Source of the DNA: Actinomycetota bacterium
Lineage (GTDB): Bacteria > Actinomycetota > Acidimicrobiia > IMCC26256 > PALSA-610
DNA: 49,881 nt
Reading direction: 5' to 3'
Assembly (NCBI GenBank): GCA_003134555.1
Contig: PLBO01000130.1
Location: 1 to 49,881 of the forward strand
This document shows positions 7,554 to 15,398 of this stretch, in pieces (the stretch's first letter is position 1; the number at the start of each line of letters is the position of its first letter). Under the pieces are notes generated by a model. The model was given only the letters and a program-made list of their open reading frames with translations. It was not told the origin of the DNA and did not search any database. The position numbers and the translations under genes were made by a program.

Positions 7554-10241
7554 ATGTTCAGCGACGGTTCGATCCATCAGCTTCCTGATGTCGATCCCCA
7601 AGAGACGAACGAGTGGCTGGAGTCGCTCGACGGGGTGATCGACGTGAAGGGCAAGTCGCGCGCTCACTATCTGCTCGCGCGGCTCATGGAACGGGCGCGA
7701 GAGAAGGGCGCGTTCGTCCCCGCGATGGTGACGACCGACTACATCAACACGATCGCGCCCGAGCAGGAGCCGTGGTTTCCCGGCAACGAAGACATCGAGC
7801 GTCGTATCCGCGCGTTCATCCGCTGGAACGCGGTCGCGATGGTCGACCGCGCGAACCATCGTTTCGACGGGCTCGGCGGTCACCTCTCGACCTACGCGTC
7901 GGCGGCGTCGCTTTACGAAGTCGGCTTCAACCATTTCTTCCGCGGCAAGGGCGACGGCGGTTTCGGCGACCAGCTCTACTTCCAGGGACACGCGGCCCCC
8001 GGCATCTACGCGCGCGCCTTCCTGGAGGGACGCCTCACCGAGGACCAGCTCGACCACTTTCGCCGCGAGACGGGCGGCCGCGGGTTGCCTTCGTATCCGC
8101 ACCCGCGCCGGCTGCCGACCTTCTGGGAGTACCCGACCGTGTCGATGGGGCTCGGACCCCTCAACGCGGTGTACCAAGCGCGGTTCAACCGTTACCTCTA
8201 CAACCGCAAGCTCGTCGACACGTCGAACGCGCGCGTCTGGTGCTTCGTCGGCGACGGCGAGCTCGACGAGCCCGAGGCCACTGCGGCGCTCGACCTCGCC
8301 GCGCGCGAGCGGCTCGACAACCTGATCTTCGTCGTCAACTGCAATCTGCAACGGCTCGACGGTCCGGTCCGCGGCAACGGCAAGGTCATCCAGGAATTCG
8401 AATCGACGTTCCGCGGCATGGGGTGGAACGTCCTCAAGGTCGTCTGGGGCCGGCAGTGGGACGATCTCCTCGCCCGCGACGTCGACGGTGTGCTCGTGAA
8501 CAAGATGAACACGACCGTCGACGGCGAGTTCCAGAAGTACGCGGTCGAGTCGGGCGCGTACATCCGTGAGCATTTCTTCGGCCCCGACCCGCGCCTGCGC
8601 AAGATGGTCGAGCACCTTTCCGACGACGAGTTGCAGCGGTTGCCGCGCGGCGGTCACGACTACCGGAAGATCTTTGCCGCGTACAAGACCGCCGTGGAGC
8701 ACGAGGGCACCCCGACCGTCATCCTGGCGAAGACGGTGAAGGGCTGGACGCTCGGTCCCGACTTCGAAGCGCGCAACGCGACGCACCAGATCAAGAAGAT
8801 GTCGCCCGATCAGCTCAAAGCGTTGCGCGACCGCCTCTACATGGAGATCCCCGACCGCGAGCTCGAGACGGGCATGGCTCCGTACTTCCACCCCGGGCGG
8901 GAATCACCCGAGTACGAGTACATGATGGAGCGCCGGCGCGCGCTCGACGGTTTCCTGCCCGATCGCTCCGAACGTTCGAAGACCGTCGTGTTCCCGCGCG
9001 ACGGGATCATCGACCAGTTGACCGCGGGAACCGGCGAGAAGGTTCCCGCATCGACGACGATGGCGTTCGCGCGGCTGCTTCGCGTGCTGCTGAAGGAACC
9101 CGAGATCGGGCCGCGTGTCGTTCCGATCATCCCCGACGAGGCGCGGACGTTCGGTCTCGACGGGCTCTTCGCCGAGTTCAAGATCTACGCACCCTTCGGT
9201 CAGCAGTACGAGCCCGTCGACGCGGGACTGATGCTCTCGTACCGCGAAGCCTCCGACGGCCAGCTGCTCGAGGAGGGCATCACCGAGGCGGGCGCGATGG
9301 CGTCGTTCACCGCGGCCTCGACCGCGTACGCGTCGTGGGGTCAGCCGATGATCCCCTTCTACATCTTCTATTCGATGTTCGGCTTCCAGCGCGTCGGCGA
9401 CATGATCTGGTCGCTCGGCGACCAGAGGGGGCGCGGATTCCTGCTCGGCGCCACTGCGGGTCGCACGACCTTGTCGGGGGAGGGCCTGCAGCACTGCGAC
9501 GGACAGTCGTTGATGTATGCGCTCGCGTACCCGAACTGCCGCGCGTACGACCCCGCGTTCGCGTACGAGGTCGGTGTGCTGGTGCGCGACGGCATCCGGC
9601 GTATGTACGGGCCCGAGGCGGAGGACTGCTTCTACTACGTCACCCTCTACAACGAGAACTACGTGCAGCCGCCCATGCCCGAGGGCGTCGAGGACGGCAT
9701 CGTGCGCGGCATGTACCTGCTGCAGGCCGCGCCGGGGGAGCACACACATCGCGCGCAGATCCTCGCCAGCGGTCCGATGGTGTTGCAGGCACTCGAGGCC
9801 CAGCGCATGCTCGCCGAGCACTACGACGTCGGCGCCGACGTCTGGAGCGTCCCCGGCTGGAAGCAGCTCCGCGACGACGCGCTCGAATGCGAACGCTGGA
9901 ACCGGCTGCATCCGTCGGATCCCCCGCGTACGCCGTACGTCACCGAGTTGCTCGCCGAGTCGGCCGGGCCGGTCGTGGCGGTCTCCGACTGGGTGCGCTC
10001 GGTGCCCGACTGCATCGCCCGGTTCGTCCCGCAGCCCTACGTGGTGCTCGGCACCGACGGCTACGGCTTCTCCGACGTCCGATCGGCGTTGCGGCGCCAC
10101 TTCGAGGTCGACGCCGCCCACGTGGTGGTGGGGGTGCTCGACGGGCTCGCTCAGACGGGCGATCTGAAGGCCGAGACCGTGACCGAGGCGATCGAGCGCT
10201 ACGAGATCAACGCCGACGCACCGGATCCACGTACTGCCTGA
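7554..10241 (+). CDS. aceE: Pyruvate dehydrogenase E1 component, homodimeric type
   Basis: This thiamine-diphosphate enzyme decarboxylates pyruvate and reductively acetylates E2 in the pyruvate dehydrogenase complex. Its 895 residues fit the single-chain AceE family. Visible landmarks are the N-terminal IDVKGKSRAHYLLARLM, DGLGGHLSTYASAASLYEVG and the ThDP/Mg motif GDGELDEPE near residues 233-241, continued by NLIFVVNCNLQRLDGPVRGN. The transketolase-like central part includes EGITEAGAMASF and the C-terminal part YVVLGTDGYGFSD. The start has a good Shine-Dalgarno sequence. It is transcribed alone; the E2 and E3 partners are not in the window. Confidence 0.97.
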   Translation: MFSDGSIHQLPDVDPQETNEWLESLDGVIDVKGKSRAHYLLARLMERAREKGAFVPAMVTTDYINTIAPEQEPWFPGNEDIERRIRAFIRWNAVAMVDRANHRFDGLGGHLSTYASAASLYEVGFNHFFRGKGDGGFGDQLYFQGHAAPGIYARAFLEGRLTEDQLDHFRRETGGRGLPSYPHPRRLPTFWEYPTVSMGLGPLNAVYQARFNRYLYNRKLVDTSNARVWCFVGDGELDEPEATAALDLAARERLDNLIFVVNCNLQRLDGPVRGNGKVIQEFESTFRGMGWNVLKVVWGRQWDDLLARDVDGVLVNKMNTTVDGEFQKYAVESGAYIREHFFGPDPRLRKMVEHLSDDELQRLPRGGHDYRKIFAAYKTAVEHEGTPTVILAKTVKGWTLGPDFEARNATHQIKKMSPDQLKALRDRLYMEIPDRELETGMAPYFHPGRESPEYEYMMERRRALDGFLPDRSERSKTVVFPRDGIIDQLTAGTGEKVPASTTMAFARLLRVLLKEPEIGPRVVPIIPDEARTFGLDGLFAEFKIYAPFGQQYEPVDAGLMLSYREASDGQLLEEGITEAGAMASFTAASTAYASWGQPMIPFYIFYSMFGFQRVGDMIWSLGDQRGRGFLLGATAGRTTLSGEGLQHCDGQSLMYALAYPNCRAYDPAFAYEVGVLVRDGIRRMYGPEAEDCFYYVTLYNENYVQPPMPEGVEDGIVRGMYLLQAAPGEHTHRAQILASGPMVLQALEAQRMLAEHYDVGADVWSVPGWKQLRDDALECERWNRLHPSDPPRTPYVTELLAESAGPVVAVSDWVRSVPDCIARFVPQPYVVLGTDGYGFSDVRSALRRHFEVDAAHVVVGVLDGLAQTGDLKAETVTEAIERYEINADAPDPRTA

Positions 10242-10259
10242 AGCGCCGGCTCGGGGCTA

Positions 10260-10273
10260 CCGGCCGCGGCCGG
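10260..10273. terminator. GC palindrome between convergent genes, possible terminator
   Basis: CCGGCCGCGGCCGG is a perfect palindrome in the 35-base gap between the convergent stops of aceE and the small acidic-protein gene. It has no T tract, so it is at best a hairpin that could act in both directions. Confidence 0.3.
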
Positions 10274-10276
10274 AGG

Positions 10277-10483
10277 CTAAAGGTTGAGCTTGTGGTCGGG
10301 ATCCCAGTCGTCTTCTTCGTCTTCGATCTCGTCGTCGAACTCGTCGTCGGGCTCGTCGTCGCCTTCCGCGTTCTCGCTCAGATCCGCGAGGGTGCCCGAA
10401 CCTTCCCGGAACAACCCATCGTCGTACCCCTGCTTGAGCTTGCGCGCTTCACGGAAGCGGCGTGCTCGTCCTTTTCTGGGCAC
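10277..10483 (-). CDS. Small protein with basic head and acidic tail
   Basis: This 68-residue protein starts with a basic segment (MPRKGRARRFREARKLKQGY). It ends with a very acidic run of Asp and Glu (EGDDEPDDEFDDEIEDEEDD) before WDPDHKLNL. The charge split resembles small nucleic-acid- or ribosome-associated proteins of actinobacteria, but I cannot assign a family. It follows the nitroreductase gene on the same strand after 31 bases and may belong to that transcript. The acidic tail alone is low-complexity, so the call rests on intact frame, sensible start and position. Confidence 0.6.
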   Translation of the reverse strand: MPRKGRARRFREARKLKQGYDDGLFREGSGTLADLSENAEGDDEPDDEFDDEIEDEEDDWDPDHKLNL

Positions 10484-10514
10484 GTCGTCACCTGCCTCGA
10501 AGTCGTGACGCCCA

Positions 10515-11180
10515 TTATGCCGTGTCTTTCGCGTCCGAGCCGCGCCGGGCGCGAAATGGCTGGTGACCCCAGCGGTCGAGGTGGACGACGTTGCCGACCA
10601 ATGGCGACGGCGCGCCTGCTCCGGCGCGGTTGCCCGGTCCCCGCGGCCATCCCAGAGCCACTACCGAGACCGGCGTGACGCGCCGGGGCAATCCGAGCGT
10701 CCGGCGCGCCTCCCAAACCGACCACAGGGGCAAAGTCGTCGCCGAAGCACCGAGGCCCCGCGCCGCCGCGCCGAGGAGCAGGTTCTGGACGGCCGGAAAC
10801 GCGGCGCCGTAGAAGGCGGCGGCGCCGATGGCGGGGAACAGCGGCCTCCGGCCCGGCATACACGCCACCACCAGGACGGGGACGTCCTCGAAATGGTCGG
10901 ACTGCCACTGCCGGTCCTCGATCAGCGCGTCGTCGCTCCAGCGGCTCCGCAGGACGCGCTTGTATACGGACCAGCCCTGCCGGTAGGTGCGGGCGAGCTG
11001 GTGACGGACGTCGGGGTCGCGTACGACGACGAATGCGCAGCGCTGCGGCCGACCGGTCGTGGCGTGCGCGGCGAGGTCCAAGAGTGCGAGGACGGTGTCG
11101 TCGTCGATCGGGTCGTCGCGCAAGCGACGATTCGCCGCCTGCGCGCGCATCAGCTCGCCGATGTCGTCGAACGTGGTCAC
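10515..11180 (-). CDS. Nitroreductase-family flavoprotein
   Basis: The 221-residue product resembles FMN-dependent nitroreductases. The N-terminal RRLRDDPIDDDTVLALLDLAAHATTGRPQR includes the Arg-rich FMN phosphate site. GAAAFYGAAFPAVQNLLLGAAARGLGASATTLPL is the typical dimer and flavin segment, and LGLPRRVTPVSVVALGWPRG is the family's closing motif. Such enzymes reduce quinones or nitro compounds, or act in F420/FMN redox chemistry. The GTG start at 11180 overlaps the desaturase stop (GTGA), showing translational coupling. It may supply or accept electrons for the desaturase, which is an inference. Confidence 0.85.
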   Translation of the reverse strand: MTTFDDIGELMRAQAANRRLRDDPIDDDTVLALLDLAAHATTGRPQRCAFVVVRDPDVRHQLARTYRQGWSVYKRVLRSRWSDDALIEDRQWQSDHFEDVPVLVVACMPGRRPLFPAIGAAAFYGAAFPAVQNLLLGAAARGLGASATTLPLWSVWEARRTLGLPRRVTPVSVVALGWPRGPGNRAGAGAPSPLVGNVVHLDRWGHQPFRARRGSDAKDTA

Positions 11181-12142
11181 TCGTCGAGGCTTGCACCGCT
11201 CGCAAGCCTGCGCCACAGCGAGAGGTAGCTGCGGTACTCGAGCCCGTCGGTGACGTAGCCCGCGCGCTGCAGTTCGGCGTGCAACTTCGGCAGGTGCGCC
11301 ATCGGGACGCCGGCGTCGACGTGATGCGCGAGGTGCCAACCGATGTGGAACGGAACGACGAAGAAACGTGAGAACGGTGACTGCTTCACGGTGTGAGTAG
11401 TGAGCCGCCGGTCCTTCGAGCGTTGCATGCCGCCGTGCTCGGCGATCGATCGCAGCCGGTTGATCACGCGCCAAACGGTGAGGTAGGGCGCGAGCCAGAG
11501 AATGAAATAGACCCACGGGTGGTGCAGCGCGACACCGATTGCAATGAGGGCGAGCTGGGTCGCGACGATGGCGCGAGCCTGGAAGCGAATCGGCGCGTTC
11601 TCGGATCGAACCGCGCTCAGAAGGCCTTTGAACAACTTCCAACCGGTGCGGCCGCTCGCATCGCGCACGAGCTTGCGGCGCATCGAGTCCTTGGAGATCG
11701 GGTAGCCGCGGTACAAGGGGATGTCGGGCTCGTCGGGGCCGAACTCGTCGCGGTGGTGCGCCATGTGACCGCGCCGGTATGCGTCGATCGGCGTGAACGA
11801 CGGGAAGCCGAGCAACCAACGACCCACGAAGTCGTTGATCTTGCGGTTGCGGAACAACAGCCGGTGCGCGGCCTCGTGCATCAGCGCGGCGAACTGCGCG
11901 TGCGCGCGTCCCATGAGGACGAACGCGGCGATCCAGACGAACCAGTTGTCGAGCCGGACCGCGAGCACGACGATCGCGATCGTCTGCACGTACAGCGCGA
12001 GCACGCCCAGCGCGTTGCGCCCGTTCGGGATTCGGCGCAGGCGTTCCCGAAATTCCGGATTCGGCCGGCCCGCGGCGCTGATGTAGTCGGTCGGGTGCAC
12101 CGCGTCGAGGAGGACCGGGTCCGGGATCATCGTAGAGGCCAC
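11177..12142 (-). CDS. Membrane fatty acid desaturase/hydroxylase
   Basis: This 321-residue integral membrane di-iron enzyme carries the three histidine boxes of the family: HEAAHR, HMAHH and HLAHH, plus AEHGG. Hydrophobic stretches near residues 38-75 (LGVLALYVQTIAIVVLAV and WIAAFVLMG) and 200-230 suit the usual four-helix topology. Family members oxidise acyl lipids, carotenoids or related chains. I chose GTG at 12142 because TAATAT ends 7 bases upstream, fitting leaderless transcription; ATG at 12130 is the alternative. It is coupled to the nitroreductase gene and divergent from a PaaX-type regulator. Confidence 0.88.
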   Translation of the reverse strand: MASTMIPDPVLLDAVHPTDYISAAGRPNPEFRERLRRIPNGRNALGVLALYVQTIAIVVLAVRLDNWFVWIAAFVLMGRAHAQFAALMHEAAHRLLFRNRKINDFVGRWLLGFPSFTPIDAYRRGHMAHHRDEFGPDEPDIPLYRGYPISKDSMRRKLVRDASGRTGWKLFKGLLSAVRSENAPIRFQARAIVATQLALIAIGVALHHPWVYFILWLAPYLTVWRVINRLRSIAEHGGMQRSKDRRLTTHTVKQSPFSRFFVVPFHIGWHLAHHVDAGVPMAHLPKLHAELQRAGYVTDGLEYRSYLSLWRRLASGASLDE

Positions 12143-12148
12143 ATCCGG

Positions 12149-12155
12149 TATATTA
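12149..12155. promoter_or_regulatory. Overlapping divergent -10 boxes, desaturase and PaaX regulator
   Basis: Plus-strand TATATT (12149-12154) and minus-strand TAATAT (12155-12150) share bases in the only AT-rich patch of the gap. The minus box is 7 bases from GTG 12142 and the plus box 15 bases from ATG 12170. A regulator bound here would affect both directions. Confidence 0.55.
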
Positions 12156-12169
12156 CACTCGCTCGACAG

Positions 12170-12973
12170 ATGCTGCGAGAAGGTAATGCCACGGATCTCG
12201 AGCCCCTCCTGGAGCGGCCGCTCTCGGCCCGCTCGCTCGTCGCGAGCCTGCTGCTGCGCACCCGGCCGCCTCGCATGCGCGGGTCGCGGCTCGTGCAGTG
12301 GTGCGAGCTTTTCGGGGTGGCCGAGGGCACGACCCGGGTTGCGCTCAGCCGCATGGTCGAGCGGGGAGAGCTGCGCACCCGCGACGGGGTGTACGAGCTG
12401 GCCGGCCACGTCCAGAAACGGCAAGGTGCGCAGGACTGGAGCCTGGATCCGGTGTTGTCGCGTTGGCGAGGCGCGTGGCGGGTCGGGATAGTCGCGCCGG
12501 GACCACGCGAGGCGTCCGAGCGGGCCGCGCTGCGTGACGCCATGCGCCGCGTGCGGTGCGCGCCGCTGCGCGAAGGCGTGTGGACTCGCCCCGACAATCT
12601 CCCGCGGGCATCGGCACCGGCGGAGTCGTGGAAGATCGTCGACGCGCAGTGTCTTTGGTGGTCGGGCCGTCCCGACGACGATCCGGTGGCGCTCGCGGGG
12701 GAGTTGTTCGACAGCGCGCGCTGGTCGCCGCGCGCCGAGATGCTGACGAAGCGTTTGATCGTCGTCACGCGAGCGCTCGCCGATTCGGACGACGGCGCGC
12801 TTGCCGACGGGTTCGTCGCCGGCGCGGCCTCGCTGGCGCACATTCGCGCCGATCCGCTGCTGCCGCACGAGCTCTTGGTCGATGCCTCCGCCGGCGACGA
12901 GTTGCGCCGCATCTATCGCACGTACGAAGCGGCGTTTTCGAAGGCGCTGCGGGCCTGGTTCCTCCGGCACTGA
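12170..12973 (+). CDS. PaaX-family transcriptional regulator
   Basis: The 267-residue product resembles PaaX, the repressor of phenylacetate catabolism that responds to acyl-CoA ligands. The N-terminal winged helix is seen in SARSLVASLLLR, then WCELFGVAEGTTRVALSRMVERGEL, ending in the wing RDGVYEL. A central domain with WDPVL-like WSLDPVLSRWRGAWRVGIV and a C-terminal helical domain (DELRRIYRTYEAAF) follow the family plan. It is divergent from the desaturase pair through a shared promoter. No phenylacetate genes are present, so desaturase control by an acyl-CoA is the likelier role. Confidence 0.88.
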   Translation: MLREGNATDLEPLLERPLSARSLVASLLLRTRPPRMRGSRLVQWCELFGVAEGTTRVALSRMVERGELRTRDGVYELAGHVQKRQGAQDWSLDPVLSRWRGAWRVGIVAPGPREASERAALRDAMRRVRCAPLREGVWTRPDNLPRASAPAESWKIVDAQCLWWSGRPDDDPVALAGELFDSARWSPRAEMLTKRLIVVTRALADSDDGALADGFVAGAASLAHIRADPLLPHELLVDASAGDELRRIYRTYEAAFSKALRAWFLRH

Positions 12974-12988
12974 GTTAGTCTCGGAAAC

Positions 12989-14212
12989 GTGACGACGAAC
13001 GGGATTGCGGGGCTCCTCGAAGACGCGGAGCGGCTGCTCCCCGAGCTCGTCGAGCTCCGTCGGCGCATCCACCGCACGCCCGAGCTCGGCTTGGAATTGC
13101 CGCAGACCCAGGCGACGGTGCTCGACGCGATCGACGGCCTCGGATTCGACGTGCGCACCGGCGAGACGGTGTCGTCGGTCGTTGCCGACTTTGCAGTCGC
13201 CGAGGGGCCGGTCGTGTTGCTCCGGGGCGACATGGACGCGTTGCCGATGCCCGAAGACACCGGCCTCGAGTTCGCGAGCGTCGTCGACGGCTGTATGCAC
13301 GCGTGCGGTCACGACGCGCACACGGCGATGCTCATCGGCGCGGCGCGGCTGTTGCACACGAGGCGCGCAGATCTGCCCGGCACGGTGCGATTCATGTTCC
13401 AGCCGGGCGAAGAGGGCTACCACGGCGCGCGCTTCATGATTGAAGAAGGTGTGCTCGACGGTGACGAGCCGGTCGACGCCGCGTTCGCGCTCCATGTGTC
13501 GCCGAACCTGCCGTCGGGAACGATCTGGACGCGCGGCGGGTCGCTCATGGCCTCGGCCGACGTGGTCGAGATCAAGGTGACCGGCAAGGGGGGTCACGCG
13601 TCGACGCCGTACCTCGCGAACGACCCGATGCCGATCGCGGCCGAGATCGTGCAGGCGTTGCAGGTAATGGCGACGCGCCGCATCAACACCTTCGACCCGA
13701 TCGTCGTGACGATCACCAAGATTCGCGCGGGCACGACCGACAACGTGATCCCGGAGACGGTCGACATGCTGGGCACATTGCGGGCGGTATCGGAACACAG
13801 TCGATCGATCGCGATCGATGCCATCGGCCAGCTCGTCGAGGGCATCGCGGGCGCGCACGGTATGCGGGCCGAGTTGACCGTGAAGAAGGGGTATCCGGTC
13901 ACGATCAATCACGACGACAGTGCGACCTTCGCGTTGCAGGTCGCGTCCGACCTGCTCGGCGCCGAAGGCGCGGGCCGGATGCCGGCGCCGGTGATGGGCG
14001 CCGAGGACTTCTCGTACGTTCTGCAGCGGACGCAAGGCGCGATGTCGTTCCTCGGTGTGTGTCCGCCCGGCGAGCATCCGTCGCGCGCCCACGCCTGTCA
14101 CTCGAACCGCATGATGCTCGACGAAGAGGCGATGAGCGTCGGCGCCGCGATGTACGCGGCGATGGCGATCGAGTACCTCGCTCGCAGCGGGACCGACACT
14201 CCTACGCGCTAG
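12989..14212 (+). CDS. M20 metallopeptidase/amidohydrolase (hippurate hydrolase type)
   Basis: This 407-residue zinc hydrolase cleaves N-acyl amino acids or short amides. It shows LRRRIHRTPELGLEL, the metal ligands RGDMDALPMPED and HACGHDAHTAMLIGAARLL, and the catalytic Glu pair FQPGEEGYHGARFMIEEG. A dimerisation insert includes KVTGKGGHAS, and the terminal ligand region is GAEDFSY. The GTG start has TAGTCT 7 bases upstream and no Shine-Dalgarno sequence, suggesting its own leaderless promoter rather than readthrough from the PaaX gene 15 bases away. The substrate is undetermined. Confidence 0.92.
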   Translation: MTTNGIAGLLEDAERLLPELVELRRRIHRTPELGLELPQTQATVLDAIDGLGFDVRTGETVSSVVADFAVAEGPVVLLRGDMDALPMPEDTGLEFASVVDGCMHACGHDAHTAMLIGAARLLHTRRADLPGTVRFMFQPGEEGYHGARFMIEEGVLDGDEPVDAAFALHVSPNLPSGTIWTRGGSLMASADVVEIKVTGKGGHASTPYLANDPMPIAAEIVQALQVMATRRINTFDPIVVTITKIRAGTTDNVIPETVDMLGTLRAVSEHSRSIAIDAIGQLVEGIAGAHGMRAELTVKKGYPVTINHDDSATFALQVASDLLGAEGAGRMPAPVMGAEDFSYVLQRTQGAMSFLGVCPPGEHPSRAHACHSNRMMLDEEAMSVGAAMYAAMAIEYLARSGTDTPTR

Positions 14213-14228
14213 CCTCGTCGTCTCTCGG

Positions 14229-14305
14229 GGGCGGTTAGCTCAGTTGGCTAGAGCGCATCCTTCACACGGATGAGGTCGGAGGTTCGAGTCCTCTACCGCC
14301 CACCA
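14229..14305 (+). tRNA. tRNA-Val(CAC)
   Basis: A full cloverleaf is visible. The acceptor is GGGCGGT/ACCGCCC, the D stem GCTC/GAGC, and the anticodon stem CATCC/GGATG with loop TTCACAC, giving anticodon CAC. The variable loop is AGGTC and the T arm GGAGG/CCTCT with TTCGAGT. The 3' CCA is encoded, unlike in the other valine tRNA of this window. Confidence 0.97.
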
Positions 14306-14311
14306 CAACCT

Positions 14312-15286
14312 TCAGCGGGTGGCTACGCCGGGCCCGAGCCGGCGTCGTAAGTCGGCTTCGTACTCACGCACGAGCGGGCCCGCGTGTTGTTCCTTCAGCC
14401 GCTTGAGCGTGGGGTATCCGGCGTCTCGCTCGGCGTCCCACTCGTCGGCGAACCGGCCCGACTCGATGTCGTCGGCCAGGCCGCGCATCGTCGCGGCGAA
14501 ATCGAGGTGGTCGAAGCGGCCGCGGCGAGTGAGCTGGCCGTATTGGCTGGTCGGCGAGTGGAACTCGGACTGCACGGCGTAGCCCACCTCGCGCAACAAC
14601 CGATACGTGCGCTCGACCTCACCCGAAAGCACGAGTTCGACGACGATCGCCTCGATCGGGATGTCGTGCTCCAGCATCGTCTGCACGAACGCGTTGTTCA
14701 CGGCGGTCAACGCGGGTGAAAGCACCTGCTCGACACCGAGATCGAGCACCGCCTCCTGCATCGGTGTGAGCGCGAGCGCGCCCTGGCGCAGACCGCCGAT
14801 CGCGCCGGCAATCGCGAGGACGCGGGCGAGCGCGCGCCCGGTGGCGTCGTGATGGACGCCGACCGCGGTGATGAACCCGACGCCTTCCTCGTAGCAGCGG
14901 CGTACCTCGGGGCCGAGCATCCGGGGCGCGACCATCCCGCTGTCGCCGGGTGGATCCAAACGGCCGAATCCGAGCGTGTAACCGCTCGCGACGATCACGC
15001 ACGAGTCGGGGCGCGGCGCAAGTGGCAGGAGCGCGATCACGTCGTCGGGGACGAGGATGCAGATGACGTCGGCGTCGTTCGCGGCCTCCACGTCGTGCGC
15101 CTCGAAGCCGTCGGCCACGGCTTGCTCGCGCGTGTCGTCGCGGCGCACGCACACGACCGGGACGCACCCGCTGTCGCGCAAGTTGAGCGCCCACGAGCGT
15201 CCCTGGTTGCCGTACCCGACGACCGCGACCCGCTGCCCGTCCAGAACGCCGGGATCGGCGTCGCTCTCGTAATAGATCGTGGTCAC
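14312..15286 (-). CDS. Divergent ketol-acid reductoisomerase paralogue, likely altered activity
   Basis: The 324-residue protein aligns along its length with class I IlvC. It has the N-terminal YYESDAD, the NADP-binding GYGNQGRSWALNLRDSG, ADVICILVPDD and the helical knot domain, ending in EWDAERDAG and LKRLKEQHA. Key active-site residues differ. The family's FAHGF is VASGY (His lost) and PKGPGH is PRMLGP (Lys to Arg, His lost). Of the acidic metal ligands, DLxxEQ is kept (LDLGVEQ) but the second Glu pair is only partly kept (VVELVLSGE). True acetolactate isomerisation is therefore unlikely, and the protein may be a reductase for another 2-keto or imine substrate. No ilvB or ilvN lies nearby. 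The GTG start has GAGGAGG upstream. Confidence 0.8.
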   Translation of the reverse strand: MTTIYYESDADPGVLDGQRVAVVGYGNQGRSWALNLRDSGCVPVVCVRRDDTREQAVADGFEAHDVEAANDADVICILVPDDVIALLPLAPRPDSCVIVASGYTLGFGRLDPPGDSGMVAPRMLGPEVRRCYEEGVGFITAVGVHHDATGRALARVLAIAGAIGGLRQGALALTPMQEAVLDLGVEQVLSPALTAVNNAFVQTMLEHDIPIEAIVVELVLSGEVERTYRLLREVGYAVQSEFHSPTSQYGQLTRRGRFDHLDFAATMRGLADDIESGRFADEWDAERDAGYPTLKRLKEQHAGPLVREYEADLRRRLGPGVATR

Positions 15287-15335
15287 AGGGCCGACGCCTC
15301 CTCGATGAGTCGTATCTCGGGATGATGCCCTGCAA

Positions 15336-15377
15336 GTTCATATCCCGGAGGTCACCGGTTCAAATCCGACGGGCTAC
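15336..15377 (+). other. tRNA-Met(CAT)-like 3' half fragment
   Basis: From an anticodon-like loop TTCATAT (CAT in the right place) the spacing runs correctly. It continues through a 5-base stem strand CCCGG, variable loop AGGTC, T arm with TTCAAAT and 7 acceptor bases GGGCTAC. The T stem has two mismatches, and no matching 5' half or D arm exists. It looks like a decayed or transferred tRNA 3' end. It lies in the gap between the reductoisomerase-like gene and the MBL hydrolase gene. Confidence 0.45.
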
Positions 15378-15398
15378 GTTCGACCGTGTGAGGAGCAG

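Noticed and set aside
12143-14101. Long minus-strand reading frame continuing upstream of the desaturase
   Set aside because: It runs antisense through the PaaX and M20 genes, is Arg/His-rich and has no domain, as expected for a shadow of GC-rich genes. Only the part from 12142 down is real.
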